Assembly: GCA_023079485.1 (NCBI GenBank)
Contig: CM041083.1
Coordinates: forward strand, 106,965,054 to 107,029,053
From: Archilochus colubris
Taxonomy: Eukaryota > Chordata > Aves > Apodiformes > Trochilidae
Direction of reading: 5' to 3'
DNA length: 64,000 nucleotides
Each line of letters opens with the position of its first letter. Within the stretch, counting starts at the first letter, position 1. The notes beneath the pieces were generated by a model. The model was not told where the DNA came from, ran no database searches, and saw only the letters and a program-made list of their open reading frames with translations. Below are positions 38,282 through 50,099 of the stretch, one piece after another. The position numbers and the translations under genes are program-made.

Positions 38282-39355
38282 TGTGAGCCTGAAGCTCTCT
38301 TTGTCCATGGCTGGTGTCCTGGTAGGATTCCACCCCTTCCTCTTTCTTTCATCCATGCTATGGTCTACAGGTTCTTATCCTGCCGACTACAACAAATGTT
38401 AGGTTTCAAAGTAATTTATAATTTTAGGATCTCTGAGAACAAAGTCCAACTAGCAAGGGTTGGGTCCAAGCATAGTTTTATTTGGCAATTGACACAAGCA
38501 AAGTCACATAACCCTGTGAAGGTATGGCAAATAGATTGCGAGGCAAAAGAGAGAGAAAAGTAAAAGATACAAGGAAAAGAGAGGAAGAGAGAGAGATGAG
38601 AGAGAAAAGAGTAAGAAAGCAAGAAAGAAAAAAAAGAATGAGGGATTTTGAGGAAGTCACCGCCACAGGTCCAGAGGTGTCCAGTGAGGGTTTCTTGTTC
38701 AAGATGGTGTTACAATTCTGGACAGGGCCTGATGGAGGATGGTGGGTCGGTGAAGGACAATCACAAAATGGGTGTTGCTTATGTACCCCCAGACTCCCAC
38801 TATTCCAGGAAAATGATTCACTGCTCCTTTTTTGGCCCAAGAAGAGGGGAAACTCGTTTTTCCAGCTTTCCTTCCCAGAAGCAGAGATGTCATCAGCATC
38901 AGTCAGTCAGTTGTCCATTATCAGCAGGAGGCTGGAGGATGTTTCATTCAATTCAGAGACAGAACAGAAAAGGGAGCAAGAGAAAGAGAGAAAATCACCA
39001 GTCCTGAATCCATGTGTTGATCCAACCAATGGGGAAGGGTTGATGGTGATGAGATTCCCCAAGCCACCAATGCAGCCCTTCAGGTCTAAAGACCTGTTTG
39101 GCTTAGTGAGCGTTGTTGAGACATAAGAGATTGAACAACTGGAGCAAACCTCCCCCCACTTTGCTCTCAAATCCTTATCTCTACCAGACCCTTGGCCATA
39201 TTCAGACCTTATCTGTCTCCTTCTCCAGCACTAACTTTGGAAATGCTAATGAGGAATTGGGTTGGGGGGTGGGGGTGTTTGCAAAGGTGACTTAGTAATG
39301 GCTTTGCAGCCTAAGAGGGTTCGATGGAGGGGGTTCCACCATCTGGTCCCTCACA
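38282..39355 (-). mobile_element. LTR-like insert nested in the ERVL-like LTR
   Basis: The insert is bounded on the + strand by TGTGAG at 38282 and CTCACA at 39355, perfect 6-bp inverted termini of retroviral type. The minus strand has AATAAA (complement of 38477-38482) about 200 bp before its 3' end, with a T/C-rich segment upstream (+ strand purine run 38545-38640). It interrupts a recognisable LTR whose two parts flank it. I could not find a target-site duplication at these borders, so the limits are provisional. The 200-residue frame at 38524-39126 and overlapping frames are compositional and not retroviral proteins. Confidence 0.5.
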
Positions 39356-39682
39356 CATCCCAATCCCTGCCTTCCTGAATCCGTGTGTTCCTGTCTCCAG
39401 TTCACAGCTGCTGCTGACTGCAGGAGTCCAGCCTGGGACTTTTCCAGGGCTGCTCTGATGCCTCAGTAGTGATGTGAGCATTACTGGCGGTTGGTTGGGA
39501 GTGGTAATATGATATTGCTTTTGTATATATTTATATATATTTCATCATTTTCATCAATATTGTTTCATTAAAGCTGTGTAGTTTAGTCTCCAAGCCATAA
39601 ATCTCCTTTCCCTAAAGGGAAGGGGGTCAATCAAAAGCATCTTTTATTCCTTTAATTGCCGGCCCAGCCTTAATCCATGGCA
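39356..39682 (+). mobile_element. ERVL-like LTR, right part (split)
   Basis: AGCTGCTGCTGACTGCAGGA, GTTTCATTAAAGCTGTGTAG and the end AATTGCCGGCCCAGCC...TTAATCCATGGCA match the R-U5 end of the same avian ERVL-type LTR, which typically ends with a TTGCCGGC...TTAAACCATGACA-like sequence. A variant poly(A) signal ATTAAA is at 39567-39572. Together with 37936-38281 it makes a 673-bp LTR, a usual size. Confidence 0.65.
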
Positions 39683-42600
39683 CCTCTGCTGCTGCAGGAA
39701 CTCCTGGGCACACCAAGCAGGAGAAGTAACACCCATGAGGGAGGGAAGCCTCATGCCCGGGTTCCCCAGCATCAGTTGCCAGTGCTCCCACCCGCAGCCC
39801 ACTCTGTCCACTCACTCTGAATAGCTGGCAAGCAAATTGCTCTGAATTGTTATTTTTTCAGTTCCAGGTGATTCCTTCCTGGATCTTGTTACTAGTTTTC
39901 TTCAAAGCAGAGATATGCATTAAGTGAAGTCAGCTCCAATTTCATCCCTCCTCTGCCTAATTATTTCTGGGAAATTTATGTGCAATTTCTCCATGCATCA
40001 GTGCTATGCACCAGCAATCTATTTTGATAAAGCAGAAATATTTAATTTGAATGCTGTCCACGAGTAGTCTCAGGACTCAACTTTTCTGTTACCTCTTCTT
40101 CCTGTTAGAACTTTTAGTTCCTCCTGTCCTTTTGTGAATTGAACTATTTAGCTGTGTTAGTCATTAGGACTTCTCCTACCTTCTGTCAGATGACTTTAAA
40201 AGAGTTTCTCTGTAAAAAAATTAATACTCCCACCAGAACTTTCTTTAAAAAATGCAGTGTATTGGTAGCAACATAATAACTGTTTTAATTTATTAACAGT
40301 CAATTAGGTTTTTCCATGGGCAGAGCTTTTCCCTGATTGTAATAGTCTCTAGCAATAAACTCCTTGTTTTATAACTATTCTGCTTTGCAATATCTTACTG
40401 GTTGGCTCTTTTAAGACCCTTTACTTTTTTTTTTTTTTTTTTTACGTATAAGCTTATTTCTTTCACCACCCACGGGACAGGGGGAGGAATATATCTCCAG
40501 TATGTCTGCTTAAGCACTGATAGTCTAGAGGTATCTTTCCTACCTGGAACCCATTCTCCTAGAAGTTTGTTTCTTGCCTTTTTCTGATAATGCAAACACA
40601 TTTTGTACCTTTGCAGTTTATATAAGCAAGACAACTTAAAATTTAACAGACAGCAGTACAACTTTTCTCAGCACTTCTCATTTATTTTCCAGAAGTTTTT
40701 GGTTAACTAATTCTTCTTCATTTCATTCAGTGGCTAAATGTCATGCTTTCACTTTAAGGATTTTCCAGGTCACTATCTACCTAACTACCATTTTTTTATT
40801 TTGGATGAAGCTTCATTTTTAGTATATGTATCCCATAATACTTGCTCAACCATGGTGGCCATCTAGCTAATGAATCGAGCACATCTCAAGCCAGAAAGTC
40901 ATCTAGCATAGCCAGAAATATGTTGTATTTTGATCTTTGAAACCTTGACAGTAAGCTCTGTTTAATTCAAGCCAATTTTCACTTTTTTAATGGCCTGATG
41001 TCTGTTTTTACAGCTCACCAATTAGAAGCTTAAAATAATACACATGGATTAAAATAAAATCCTTGTGATGTGTTCAGGAGACTAGCTGCTTGATCAACAG
41101 AAACAGGCTAATGTCTTGAGAATTAATGAGCAGAAGGAAATGAGGAGTAACAAAAACTGATGATGGCAATTTTGCTATCTTTGAAATTTTAGTAGTTTCT
41201 ATCAAAAAATTTCAAAAGCACTGAGAGGAAAGAACTGAAAAGCCTTGTCAGCTTCAAAAAAAGTGTCCCCAGCTCCAGGAGACAGGTTAAACAGGTGAAA
41301 GTGCACATACAGAAGATGAACATTGATCCTCAAGTGTTGCAAGTGGGTCCTTGTGCAGCAAACTTTGCAAAATCTGTGAGCAGGGGGAGAGCAAACAAAA
41401 CCAGGGCCCTAACATTTAGGTACAGGGGCTCCTCACCCAAGGGTTATGCTTATATTTTCCTACATAATTCACAGCCATGAAATAAGAGGCTGAGTACCTT
41501 CTGTTTCCAGTGAGGTACCCAGTCAGAGGGCAACTTGCTGCTTTTTGCAGGGCCTCAACTGTGCCTGTAGGATGCACTGTGCTTGCGTACTGGGGACACT
41601 GGACCTGCCACTTGGCACTCTGCTACCATGAAATTCCACCAGAGCATTTAAGAGGGCACCAGGCACCAACCTTCTTGTGCCTTTGCATGCTGAGAAGAAC
41701 AACTGAGAGGCACTGAGAGGATGGTCAAGTTAAAGAGGGAAAGAGTAAACCGAACCATGTTCAGGAGGAGAGCCAGGAACATACTGCTTCGTGGAACATT
41801 TTGGATGTAAGTGGACCTCAGTTTCCAATAACAAGGTATATTTGTATGCCTAGATATACCTAGGTATATGTACAAACTTCTCTCACAATCCAGTAACTGC
41901 TGTTGTGCTGTTAGTCTCACCAGCCCATGACTGCTCTTTTAACTGCTCTGGCAAAAGCAGATTGTTTAAAGCACACTGGATCTTTGATTTGTGAAGCTGC
42001 CTCCATCCCTTTTTTTCTGGTTAATATTTTACATCTTCTATCTTCCGAGAAGAAACACTGAAGAACAATGCTTGCAAAGAGGTGATGTCTCTTTAAAATT
42101 AAAGTCCAAGCTTTTTTAAAGGTCTTTGCTAGTTCTTTAGACATAAGCCTGATGTCCTTGCTAAACTTAGGGCATGCAGAGGGATGCATAGACTGCAGCT
42201 GGGTACAGTGACCTTCCCAAGGACAGACACTGAGCTCAGCAGTGCTGATAAGGCCAACCTGTACAAACTGCCAGAAAGCTCCTGGGGTGTGAATCTGCTC
42301 AGTTCTCTGCGGGGCCTCTTGGTTTCAGAATGACAGAGGGCCTGGAGGATCATGTTTTCCTTGTCAGGTACCCCCACCACAGGCCTCATTTGGTGAAAAT
42401 GTCTTTCTTGAGCAAGAGACTCATCATATTTATTATCACTCATCAGGATATACTGATTTATAGTACCAGCAGAGTTTTGTCACCTTGCACAAGCAGAAGT
42501 TAACTGACATCCTTCTGCCTGTTCTGTTCATGTAAATCATATCTGTCTGCAGCAGTGGATGGCTCCTCTCTAATACACAAGATTATTCTTTACTTAACTG

Positions 42601-45600
42601 TTGAGACACCGTGTCATTTAAGGAATGTCATATCAAAAAAGATAAATGAGACATTTAATTTTAAATTTGATATTGAAAATAACTAGTTATAACTTAAGTT
42701 GCTTTGAAGGTAGATTTCTCTACTTTTATCAGCATCTGCAGCATAAAAACTTGGCAAAAGTTACACTCAAGCAACTGCACCACATGTGATAATCTATAGC
42801 GCTATTTCAAAATCAGAAAGTACCTAGAAAATACAACTGACTCTTCAGTCAGCATTTTTTTGTGCCGCATCATTTCCACTGCAATTGGCAAATAATGAAA
42901 AAACACTCAAGCTGTTCAGCTCCCGACAGAAGACATTTCCTTGGCACTGCACAACAGAGAACTTTTAAAACCAAATCCATACTGCAAGATGCATTTGGAA
43001 AGCCTCTACCAGTTTTTAAGTGGTTATCTGACGTATTTCTTGCTTTGTGCAACAGCCAGAATTGGTATCAATGACAGCCCTTTGTAGTAGTAGAAACATG
43101 TGAAGCTGAGTCATCACACCCTTGCAAATAAAACTGCCATCAACATAAAAGCAGTTAAAAGTTTCTTGTTGGTAGAAGAACAGCTACTAATCTGAATAAA
43201 CATGACTGTGCTGACCCATGACCTCTCTTGGTCAAAAATGACAAGATTTACAGGATGAGAGACAGAACTGGTAAAACCTCAAACTGTGTTTTTTTATGTA
43301 TCGGTTTACATCTTAGCTGATCTGAATGAATTTCAACAGGTGGGTTTAGAAGCCTCATATATAAGGACCAGCTGGACCAGTAATTTTCTAAAGACAGTAA
43401 AATTGGTTACTACTGATTATGACACAACAGCCTTTTTTCAATAGTGAAAAAGTTCTGATACAAAATATATGCTGCTTGTTTTGTAAGATCAGACTTTCAG
43501 ATTTTCCATCCCATTCTGCTACATCATTTCAGTCTTCTAAATCATTTTGTTCCCTCAATGAAATTGCCAAGAAGTATTAAAATAGCATAAATCAAAATGA
43601 TAGAGAAAAAAAAAAAATCTCTGATATTCCCTGATATGCAACAGAACAGGCTTTGAATAGATTTTCAAAGGTTTGTTCATGCAGACCTTAGTGGGGTTAC
43701 TCCTTGTTGATATGTACTCTGTTAAAAATCTTAGCAGATGAGGGACTCTGTACTACATTCCATTTTACTCTTCTCTATTTGGAGTATTTAGCACATAACT
43801 CTACAGTTGTGCAATTCTGCATAAACATTACTTACATAGGCTATAAATGCCAATGCCAAAGCCTACATTCCCAGATGGAGTGGCAGCTCATTTGTGTTCC
43901 TGAATGCTTCTGTTTCATTTCTTGCTGTGTTCCGGAAACATTGTCAGTAACACCCCTGGATTGTTCATTCTTACCCAATTATTAATAAGGCAACAGTCAC
44001 TCCTCTGTAGCTACATGGAATTTCTAGATGTATTAAGAAAAAAACCAAAACAAACAAAAAACCCCAAACAAAACCGCAAAAACAACAACAAAAAAACCTG
44101 CATTATTTTCTCTCCTAGCACTGTGTCAGCTCTGGACTTCTTGCTATGTTTCTCTGCCCGAAAGGGATGTGCAGTATAATTTATCTCACAGTGTCATGGT
44201 ATAACCACTGCAGAGAACAGTCACCGGGTGCCTCAGTTCAGTCCATTCACCCCTTTCTCAGGGCCACATGTGAAATGTGACAGGTAGCATAATTTTTTAG
44301 TGGGTAGTGATACATAAATGTTTGACTAGAACATAGGTATTTTGCTCTTGCTTAGAGGGACTCAATGTGAGATAATTACAATTTCTGGTTTAGAGCATTT
44401 GTCTTAAAGTACAAGGTATTTGAATTTTCTTAGGCAGTCACTTGCTTTCACAAGGCAGGAAGGCATGCAAATGAGCATTCAGAGCTGAAGGTTTGTATCT
44501 TATCAGGTCCAAACATGACTATGCTCTGCTGTGGCTGTACAGAGATGTAAACAGGCTCACCGTGACTTGCAAAACTGCACCTGAACCCTAGAACTCCAAA
44601 TTTTCCAGTCTGTTTCTAGGTGGAGGGACGTGAAGAGCAGTAAGTTATATGCAGAGGTACAAAACACCCCATTGTGCCTCTGAGTAACTCATGGACCCCA
44701 ACCTGACCCTGAGTATTCTGAGAGGTCAGCAGCAGAGTGCTCTGGTGAGTCCTCCCTCTTGAAGCCCCAACTCCAACCATAGCAGCCTGCCTGGCAAAAG
44801 CTGGAAGAGAAGATACTGCTCTGGAGACCCTATAAAAATGGTCACATCCCTTAGGCTGTAGGGTCTTGACCCCCTATGGAGTACACCATAGGAAACAGCC
44901 TTGCACAAAGTCCTACAACAATGTTATGTACTCAGTTAGTCTTTGAGTCAATTTAGCCAGAATTTGCTACATAGGCAGAAACATGAGGATTTTGTAGAGA
45001 GATTATAGTGGTATATGAATAATATGAGAAAATTAATCTCCTAAGATAAACAACTGTTTGGAAACACCTCACAGGGAATTCAAGGTCATGTTTGCCACTC
45101 TCCTTATCAGGAAATAAATGTGTGTGCAAAGAAGTACTCACAGGAATTTTATCATCTCCCACCCTCCTGGTAGAGTGGAAGCCCTTTCTTCTCTCTGCCT
45201 TCTCTCCTCTTCCTCACCCCCCCAAATGCTTGCTGAGAGCTAAAGCAGCCACCATGTAACCCAGCTGGTCTCTTCTGGAGACTAAAAACCCTATGTGAGC
45301 TCACAAACAAGAGATAGGATCTCATTTTAGGAAAGATACAAAACATGCAATAGCAACTCTTGCCAACATAGTCACGGGCTGCTTTTCACAGGTATGCTCA
45401 AGCCTAAGATGTGTTTGTCCAGTTCAGATATTGAACAAACATCTACATGTTTGCCTGAGAAAAAGCAAGTCTCAAAAAGTGGTGTAATAATTTGAAAGTG
45501 GCAAGAACAGCACCAGAGTTTTCTGCTGAGTAGATACATCAGCTTACACCCTGACCAAGCATCTTGGCCCATTTCAGCCCTTCTTTAGTATTTCATTAAT

Positions 45601-45609
45601 GCAAGGCTG
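39683..45609. other. Intergenic region, no gene seen
   Basis: Almost 6 kb of AT-rich sequence without recognisable exons. It contains a poly-T run at 40425-40443 and an A-rich AAAAC-type tract at 44038-44098. Frames at 42129-42443 (minus) and 43704-43985 (plus) have no family resemblance. Confidence 0.6.
44038..44098. repeat. A-rich (AAAAC-like) tract
   Basis: Irregular runs of A broken by CC and C, ending AACAACAACAAAAAAACC. It could be the degraded tail of a retrocopy; no body is recognisable before it. Confidence 0.7.
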
Positions 45610-45932
45610 AGGGGGAGGATCTCAGCAATGTATATAAATGCCTGAAGAGGGTGCAAAGAGGACAGAGCCAGGCTCTGGGCAGTGGTGCCCAGTCACAGGA
45701 CCAGAGGCGATGGCACAAAGTGAAACACAGGAGGTACTCTCTGAATATCAGGACACATTTTTTCACCATGAGGGTAACTGAGCACTGGCACAGGATGTCC
45801 AGGAATGTTTTGGAATCTCCATCTTTGCAGCTATTAAGAAGCCACGTGGACATAGTCTTGAGCAACCATCTCTTGGTGACCTTGCTTGAGCAGGAAGGTT
45901 GGACCAGATCCTCAGTCCTGTGATTCTGTGAA
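45610..45932 (+). mobile_element. CR1 LINE 3' part
   Basis: Blocks in CR1 order: GATCTCAGCAATGTATATAA, GTGCAAAGAGGACAGAGCCA, AGTGAAACACAGGAGGTAC, TTTTTCACCATGAGGGTAAC, GAGCACTGGCACAGGATG, and the end TCCTGTGATTCTGTGA. This is the C-terminal coding end and 3' UTR of a CR1, about 320 bp. It is 5'-truncated and its frame is broken. The 90-residue frame at 45651-45923 is only a fragment of this decayed LINE. Confidence 0.88.
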
Positions 45933-48784
45933 GGGAAAGGGGAAAACAAACTGTGTTCCTGAGCCAAAATTTGAAAGTGGTTTCAAGAAGTTCCTACCTT
46001 TCACAGTGAGAAAATAAACTCCAAAAGATTTCTTATAAAAGATGGTGAGTCTCCTCCCATGCTGGCAGAACCACTCTCCAGAGGTTTGGATCACCAGCTG
46101 TCCAAGGGAGAGGGAAAGCAGGAATAGTAGGGAATTGTCTAGCTATTGTGTCCTAGGCAATACCTCATAAGACAAAAAGTTAACGAAGAACCAAGTTATC
46201 AGAAAATCACATTGTATAATCAATTGCACCATTTCTATAACAAGTTCCAGATTTGCAAGTATGCTTTCCAATTGTCAGCTTGCATTTTGCAACAACTTTC
46301 ATCTTTTGACAAGTGGTGATCACTAGTTTGTGTGTCATCTAATGCTCTGTTTTTGAGGAAAAACACCACAGTCAGACCCAGTGCAAAGAATGGCAGGTAT
46401 ATTTTTCCCACTTTTTTTTTTCATTTTGGTGGTGATACCTCCTTCTGTGGGTTACCTTTTGCTGTGTGTTGCAGTTTTGGGCTCCTTGTGACTTTCACAG
46501 GCCTAAGCTAGAGATAAAATCAAAAGTAGAGTTAAAATTGGCCTCATTTTCCTTTCGGTATGAGTTGTGCACATAAACCATGACTCATCAGAGAGCTTGG
46601 AGTCACACCCAAGAGCACAATGAGCTGACTGGCCAGTAGCTTGAGAACAGGAGGAAATCCAGATAGACACAGCAGATGGGTGAAGATTGGCCCCTCCTCT
46701 CACTGGATCACCACAGTGGCAAACAAAGGAGCAATCACTACAGTTTCCCAATCCAGCCTCCAACTCGGTAATGGGTCCCAGGAACTGCACAGCTTCTGTT
46801 GTGAGGCACTTAGCCTGCAGCTCTAAACAGAAGCAGGCACTGAATCAATGTTTCCTCTCTGATGACAAATGGTAAAATGTACGACCTCAGAAAAATAAAA
46901 CCCCTTTTTAGAAAGCTGTAACTGTGGAGTTAAATGTCGAACAGTCAAAACTGCCTGCCTGGCAAATCATCGTGTGATCAATAAGCAGGAGAAGGTTACA
47001 ATAAGAATGTGATGCTGTGAAATTAAAACCCAGCCAAGTATTTGAATGTATGGTATTCATTCCTAATTTCACTATGCTTTCCAGTCTTAGCCAGTTCTTT
47101 AAATGTATCATTCACTTTTGCAATCATCCTGTGTAGCAAAAGCAAGCTGGATGATCACAAAAAAAAACTTTATTTAAGTAAAGGCTTAAAAAAATTTAAA
47201 AGCTTAATTGACTACTTCAAAAAAATATGTTACACCATGCTGCAAAAAGTCATATGTTGTCTCTACTTTATGCCACTGTCAGACATCTCCAAGAGCAAAT
47301 GCTATTTCATTTTTCACTGTTCTGGTCCTATATATTTACAGTAGCCTTCGTACAGCCTAAGTGTAGGTTTTTCAGAAACTTTCTACCAAAAGAGTGTGAA
47401 AATAATGCTTTTCCAGGCATCAGAAGGTAAATATGATTAGATATACTGGAATAACAATTAATTTCTACATTTTCTTTCGGAGATGTTGAATGTTGAAATA
47501 TTTCTGTCTAATGCCAGAAAAACCAGGCTTTTGAATCACTTAACCAGTATTTTTGTTGTTCATCTGTATTTCTTAGTTGTGTCTGACCTCTGGGATGATT
47601 GTAATAGAAAAACATTCAGCTTTTCTTTCCTTTCTTCACTATGACTCAACATCCTTCTCCTCTCAGGGGTATGACTACAGTTCTTAGGGAATCAGGCCAA
47701 AGTTTCAGCACTTCTACTGCAGAGCATGTGTGTGAGAGAGAAGCCGCTTCTTTCCTGCTTACAGGGTCTCATCCTCAAACACTTTTGTAATTTAAGAAAA
47801 CTCAGGTTACCATGGATATAATGAACATTTTCTGGGGTTTTATCTTGGGTGGGGAGGCTTTGCATTTTACTAGCAAAGCAACAAACCAGTACTCCAGATA
47901 GCCCTGATAATGTAGCACTGGGGAGCAGTCTCCTCTCTTAGAGCAGTTTGGAGTGAGAGCAAGAGAAGGGCCCTGAACCAGACACAGATGCAGACCCAGC
48001 TCTCAGTCCTCCTAAACTGAGGGTGTGCAGAGAAGCCATCCCAAGATGCTAATTCAGGAGACTGTCAACCACTGTATCATAAATTAAAGATAACAGAATG
48101 GCTTTTATTTCTCTAATATCACAAAGGCCATTTTCTGAAGAGATGACTCTCTTCCCCAGCATAACCCTTTCACAGGGGACGGGCACACGGACATGGTGGG
48201 GGCTGCTATACATTTCATTTGTGGTCCTGTGCATTTACATCCTCAGCCCCTCAAGCATGAGGTGTTCCACCAGGTCTCCCTCCATTTTCCCAAAACCTCT
48301 GTACTTCCATGAATCTGCTTGCACATCTGCATCTGGCTGAAATCTAAGCTTCTGCTGGTTTCATGCTTAATGGTTTTCTGCTGCAGGGAGTTAATTCACT
48401 TAAAACCCACACAGCTGTGAAGCCAGAGCATTACTCCAGACTGCAAACACTCATGGAGCCCTGGATGACATACACTGGCTTTCCCACACACCCTGAGGTT
48501 TCCTCCCAGGCTTCAAAAGAGCCACTTTGTGATAATGCCTGGTCTGGACAGTCTGGCTGCAGTAATTTTGCCTCACCTCCTGACCATTTCTGGGATTTTC
48601 CCAGAACCCTTAGAAGAGGCATTGCTGGCTGACAAAATTACAGTCATTACCAGTTTTACTCCAGGTTTCCAGGAAATCAAATCCATTTTTTATGAATAAA
48701 TTGTCATCCTTTTTCAAGCTAAGTACCAGGACGGGGCTTTTTTAGCTGTCCTGCTGCAGTTCTCAGTCTTTGGTCTTCTGACAG
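45933..48784. other. Intergenic region, nothing recognised
   Basis: No repeat or exon could be recognised by eye. Short frames at 46503-46790 (minus), 47042-47344 (plus) and 48363-48632 (plus) lack domains and are not bounded by convincing splice sites plus homology. Confidence 0.55.
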
Positions 48785-48871
48785 AAACACAGAATTCTCA
48801 TGGTTGAAAAAGACCTTTAAGATCACCAGGTCCAGCTTTCAAAAAATCCCCTCCCCACCCCCAGGAAAAGA

Positions 48872-49046
48872 GGGAAGGGAAGGGAAGGGAAGGGAAGGGA
48901 AGGGAAGGGAAGGGAAGGGAAGGGAAGGGAAGGGAAGGGAAGGGAAGGGAAGGGAAGGGAAGGGAAGGGAAGGGAAGGGAAGGGAAGGGAAGGGAAGGGA
49001 AGGGAAGGGAAGGGAAGGGAAGGGAAGGGAAGGGAAGGGAAGGGAA
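48872..49046. repeat. (GGGAA)35 microsatellite
   Basis: Thirty-five perfect GGGAA units (175 bp) on the + strand. They form most of a 193-bp uninterrupted purine run (48863-49055). Every unit has a G3 run with a 2-nt loop to the next, the classical pattern for G-quadruplexes. Open frames through it (48804-49058 plus, 48798-49181 minus) are repeat artefacts. Confidence 0.98.
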
Positions 49047-49055
49047 AAGAAAAAA

Positions 49056-49130
49056 TAAAATAAAATAAAATAAAATAAAATAAAATAAAATAAAATAAAA
49101 TAAAATAAAATAAAATAAAATAAAATAAAA
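49056..49130. repeat. (TAAAA)15 microsatellite
   Basis: Fifteen perfect TAAAA units directly follow the GGGAA array through the linker AAGAAAAAA, and end in a short TA run (TAATATATATATAT). Confidence 0.98.
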
Positions 49131-50099
49131 TAATATATATATATCACCATGATCACCAGAGCATGTTCTGAAGTGCCTCATCTACACCTTTTTGTAATAC
49201 CTCCAGGGATGGTGGCTCCACCCACCCCATAGAAAGTCCATTTCAGTGCCTCACTGCTCTCTCAGTGAAGAAATTCTTTCTGATATTTAGTTTAAACCTC
49301 CCCTGGTGCAAGCCCAGGCCATTTCCTCTAGTATTTCCATCTCATTCACCCTTCTCAGCCTACTTAAGCAGACCTTTTATTTTCCACAGATAGACCATTT
49401 AAATCTGTTTCCCACCTTTTTTGGTATTGTTTACACTTGGTTTATAACCCTTCTCACAACATAAAAAATTCTTATTCTTTTCAAGACAAAAAATAAAAAA
49501 AAAAAAATCCCTTTTTTCCCTCACTGAAACATTAATGTTTAATTTAAGGCTGATGGCTTTAAAAATAATACCTGCAAAAAAAAATTATTAGTTTTAACTG
49601 AGAAGACAGATTCCATTTTTAGAAGTTTTGATGAGAATTTGGAGCAAATTAGCTTTCGTTTTAAGATAATCACCTTTATAAATGTATTGAAAGGAACAGT
49701 TTACTGTAATGAGATTTAGTTCTAGATTAAAAGCTTTTTTCCTCTTTATAAAAAGGGAATTTAAAAATATTTTCCTGTGAGTAACAGTATTGTTTCCCAG
49801 AATGGACAAAAGAGTTCTGTAAGCAAGAAATCACGAAAAACAACTATGTGTATCGCTAAGAGTTACAACAGTACTGCACACATTCAGCAAAAGATAGTAT
49901 GTAAATGAATTTTTAAAAAATGCATTTAAAGACTTTAAAAATAAGTCAGTTTTTCAGCTTGTACATATTGACATAGCCCTGAGGTTTCAGTCACTTAAAT
50001 ACATCACATATCGTAGTAGCTCCTTGATAGCTCTCTCTATTTACACTTAGAAAATGTTATCTAAGTGTAGATATAAAAAAACCCCAAGCAACCAGCTTT

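Larger units (their letters stand above)
48785..49345 (-). mobile_element. CR1 LINE fragment with a microsatellite inside
   Basis: The left end ACACAGAATTCTCATGGTTG with AGACCTTTAAGATCACCAGG is an inverted CR1 3' end. The right part (AAGTGCCTCATCTACACC, TACCTCCAGGGATGGTGGCT, CTCTCTCAGTGAAGAAATTC, CCATTTCCTCTAG) is the adjoining inverted CR1 interior. Between them lie the GGGAA and TAAAA arrays, so simple repeats have expanded within the element. The element continues to about 49345 and fades. Confidence 0.85.

Noticed and set aside
38524..39126. 200-residue open frame on the + strand, the longest in the window
   Set aside because: It begins in a purine-rich low-complexity stretch inside the nested LTR-like insert, has overlapping frames of similar length on both strands, and shows no domain or splice context.
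45651..45923. 90-residue frame on the + strand
   Set aside because: It is wholly inside a CR1 3' fragment whose frame is broken; treated as part of that element.
48798..49181. Long frames on both strands through the GGGAA array
   Set aside because: The repeated peptide (GREGK or PSLPF type) is a direct read-through of the pentamer repeat with no stops; not a gene.
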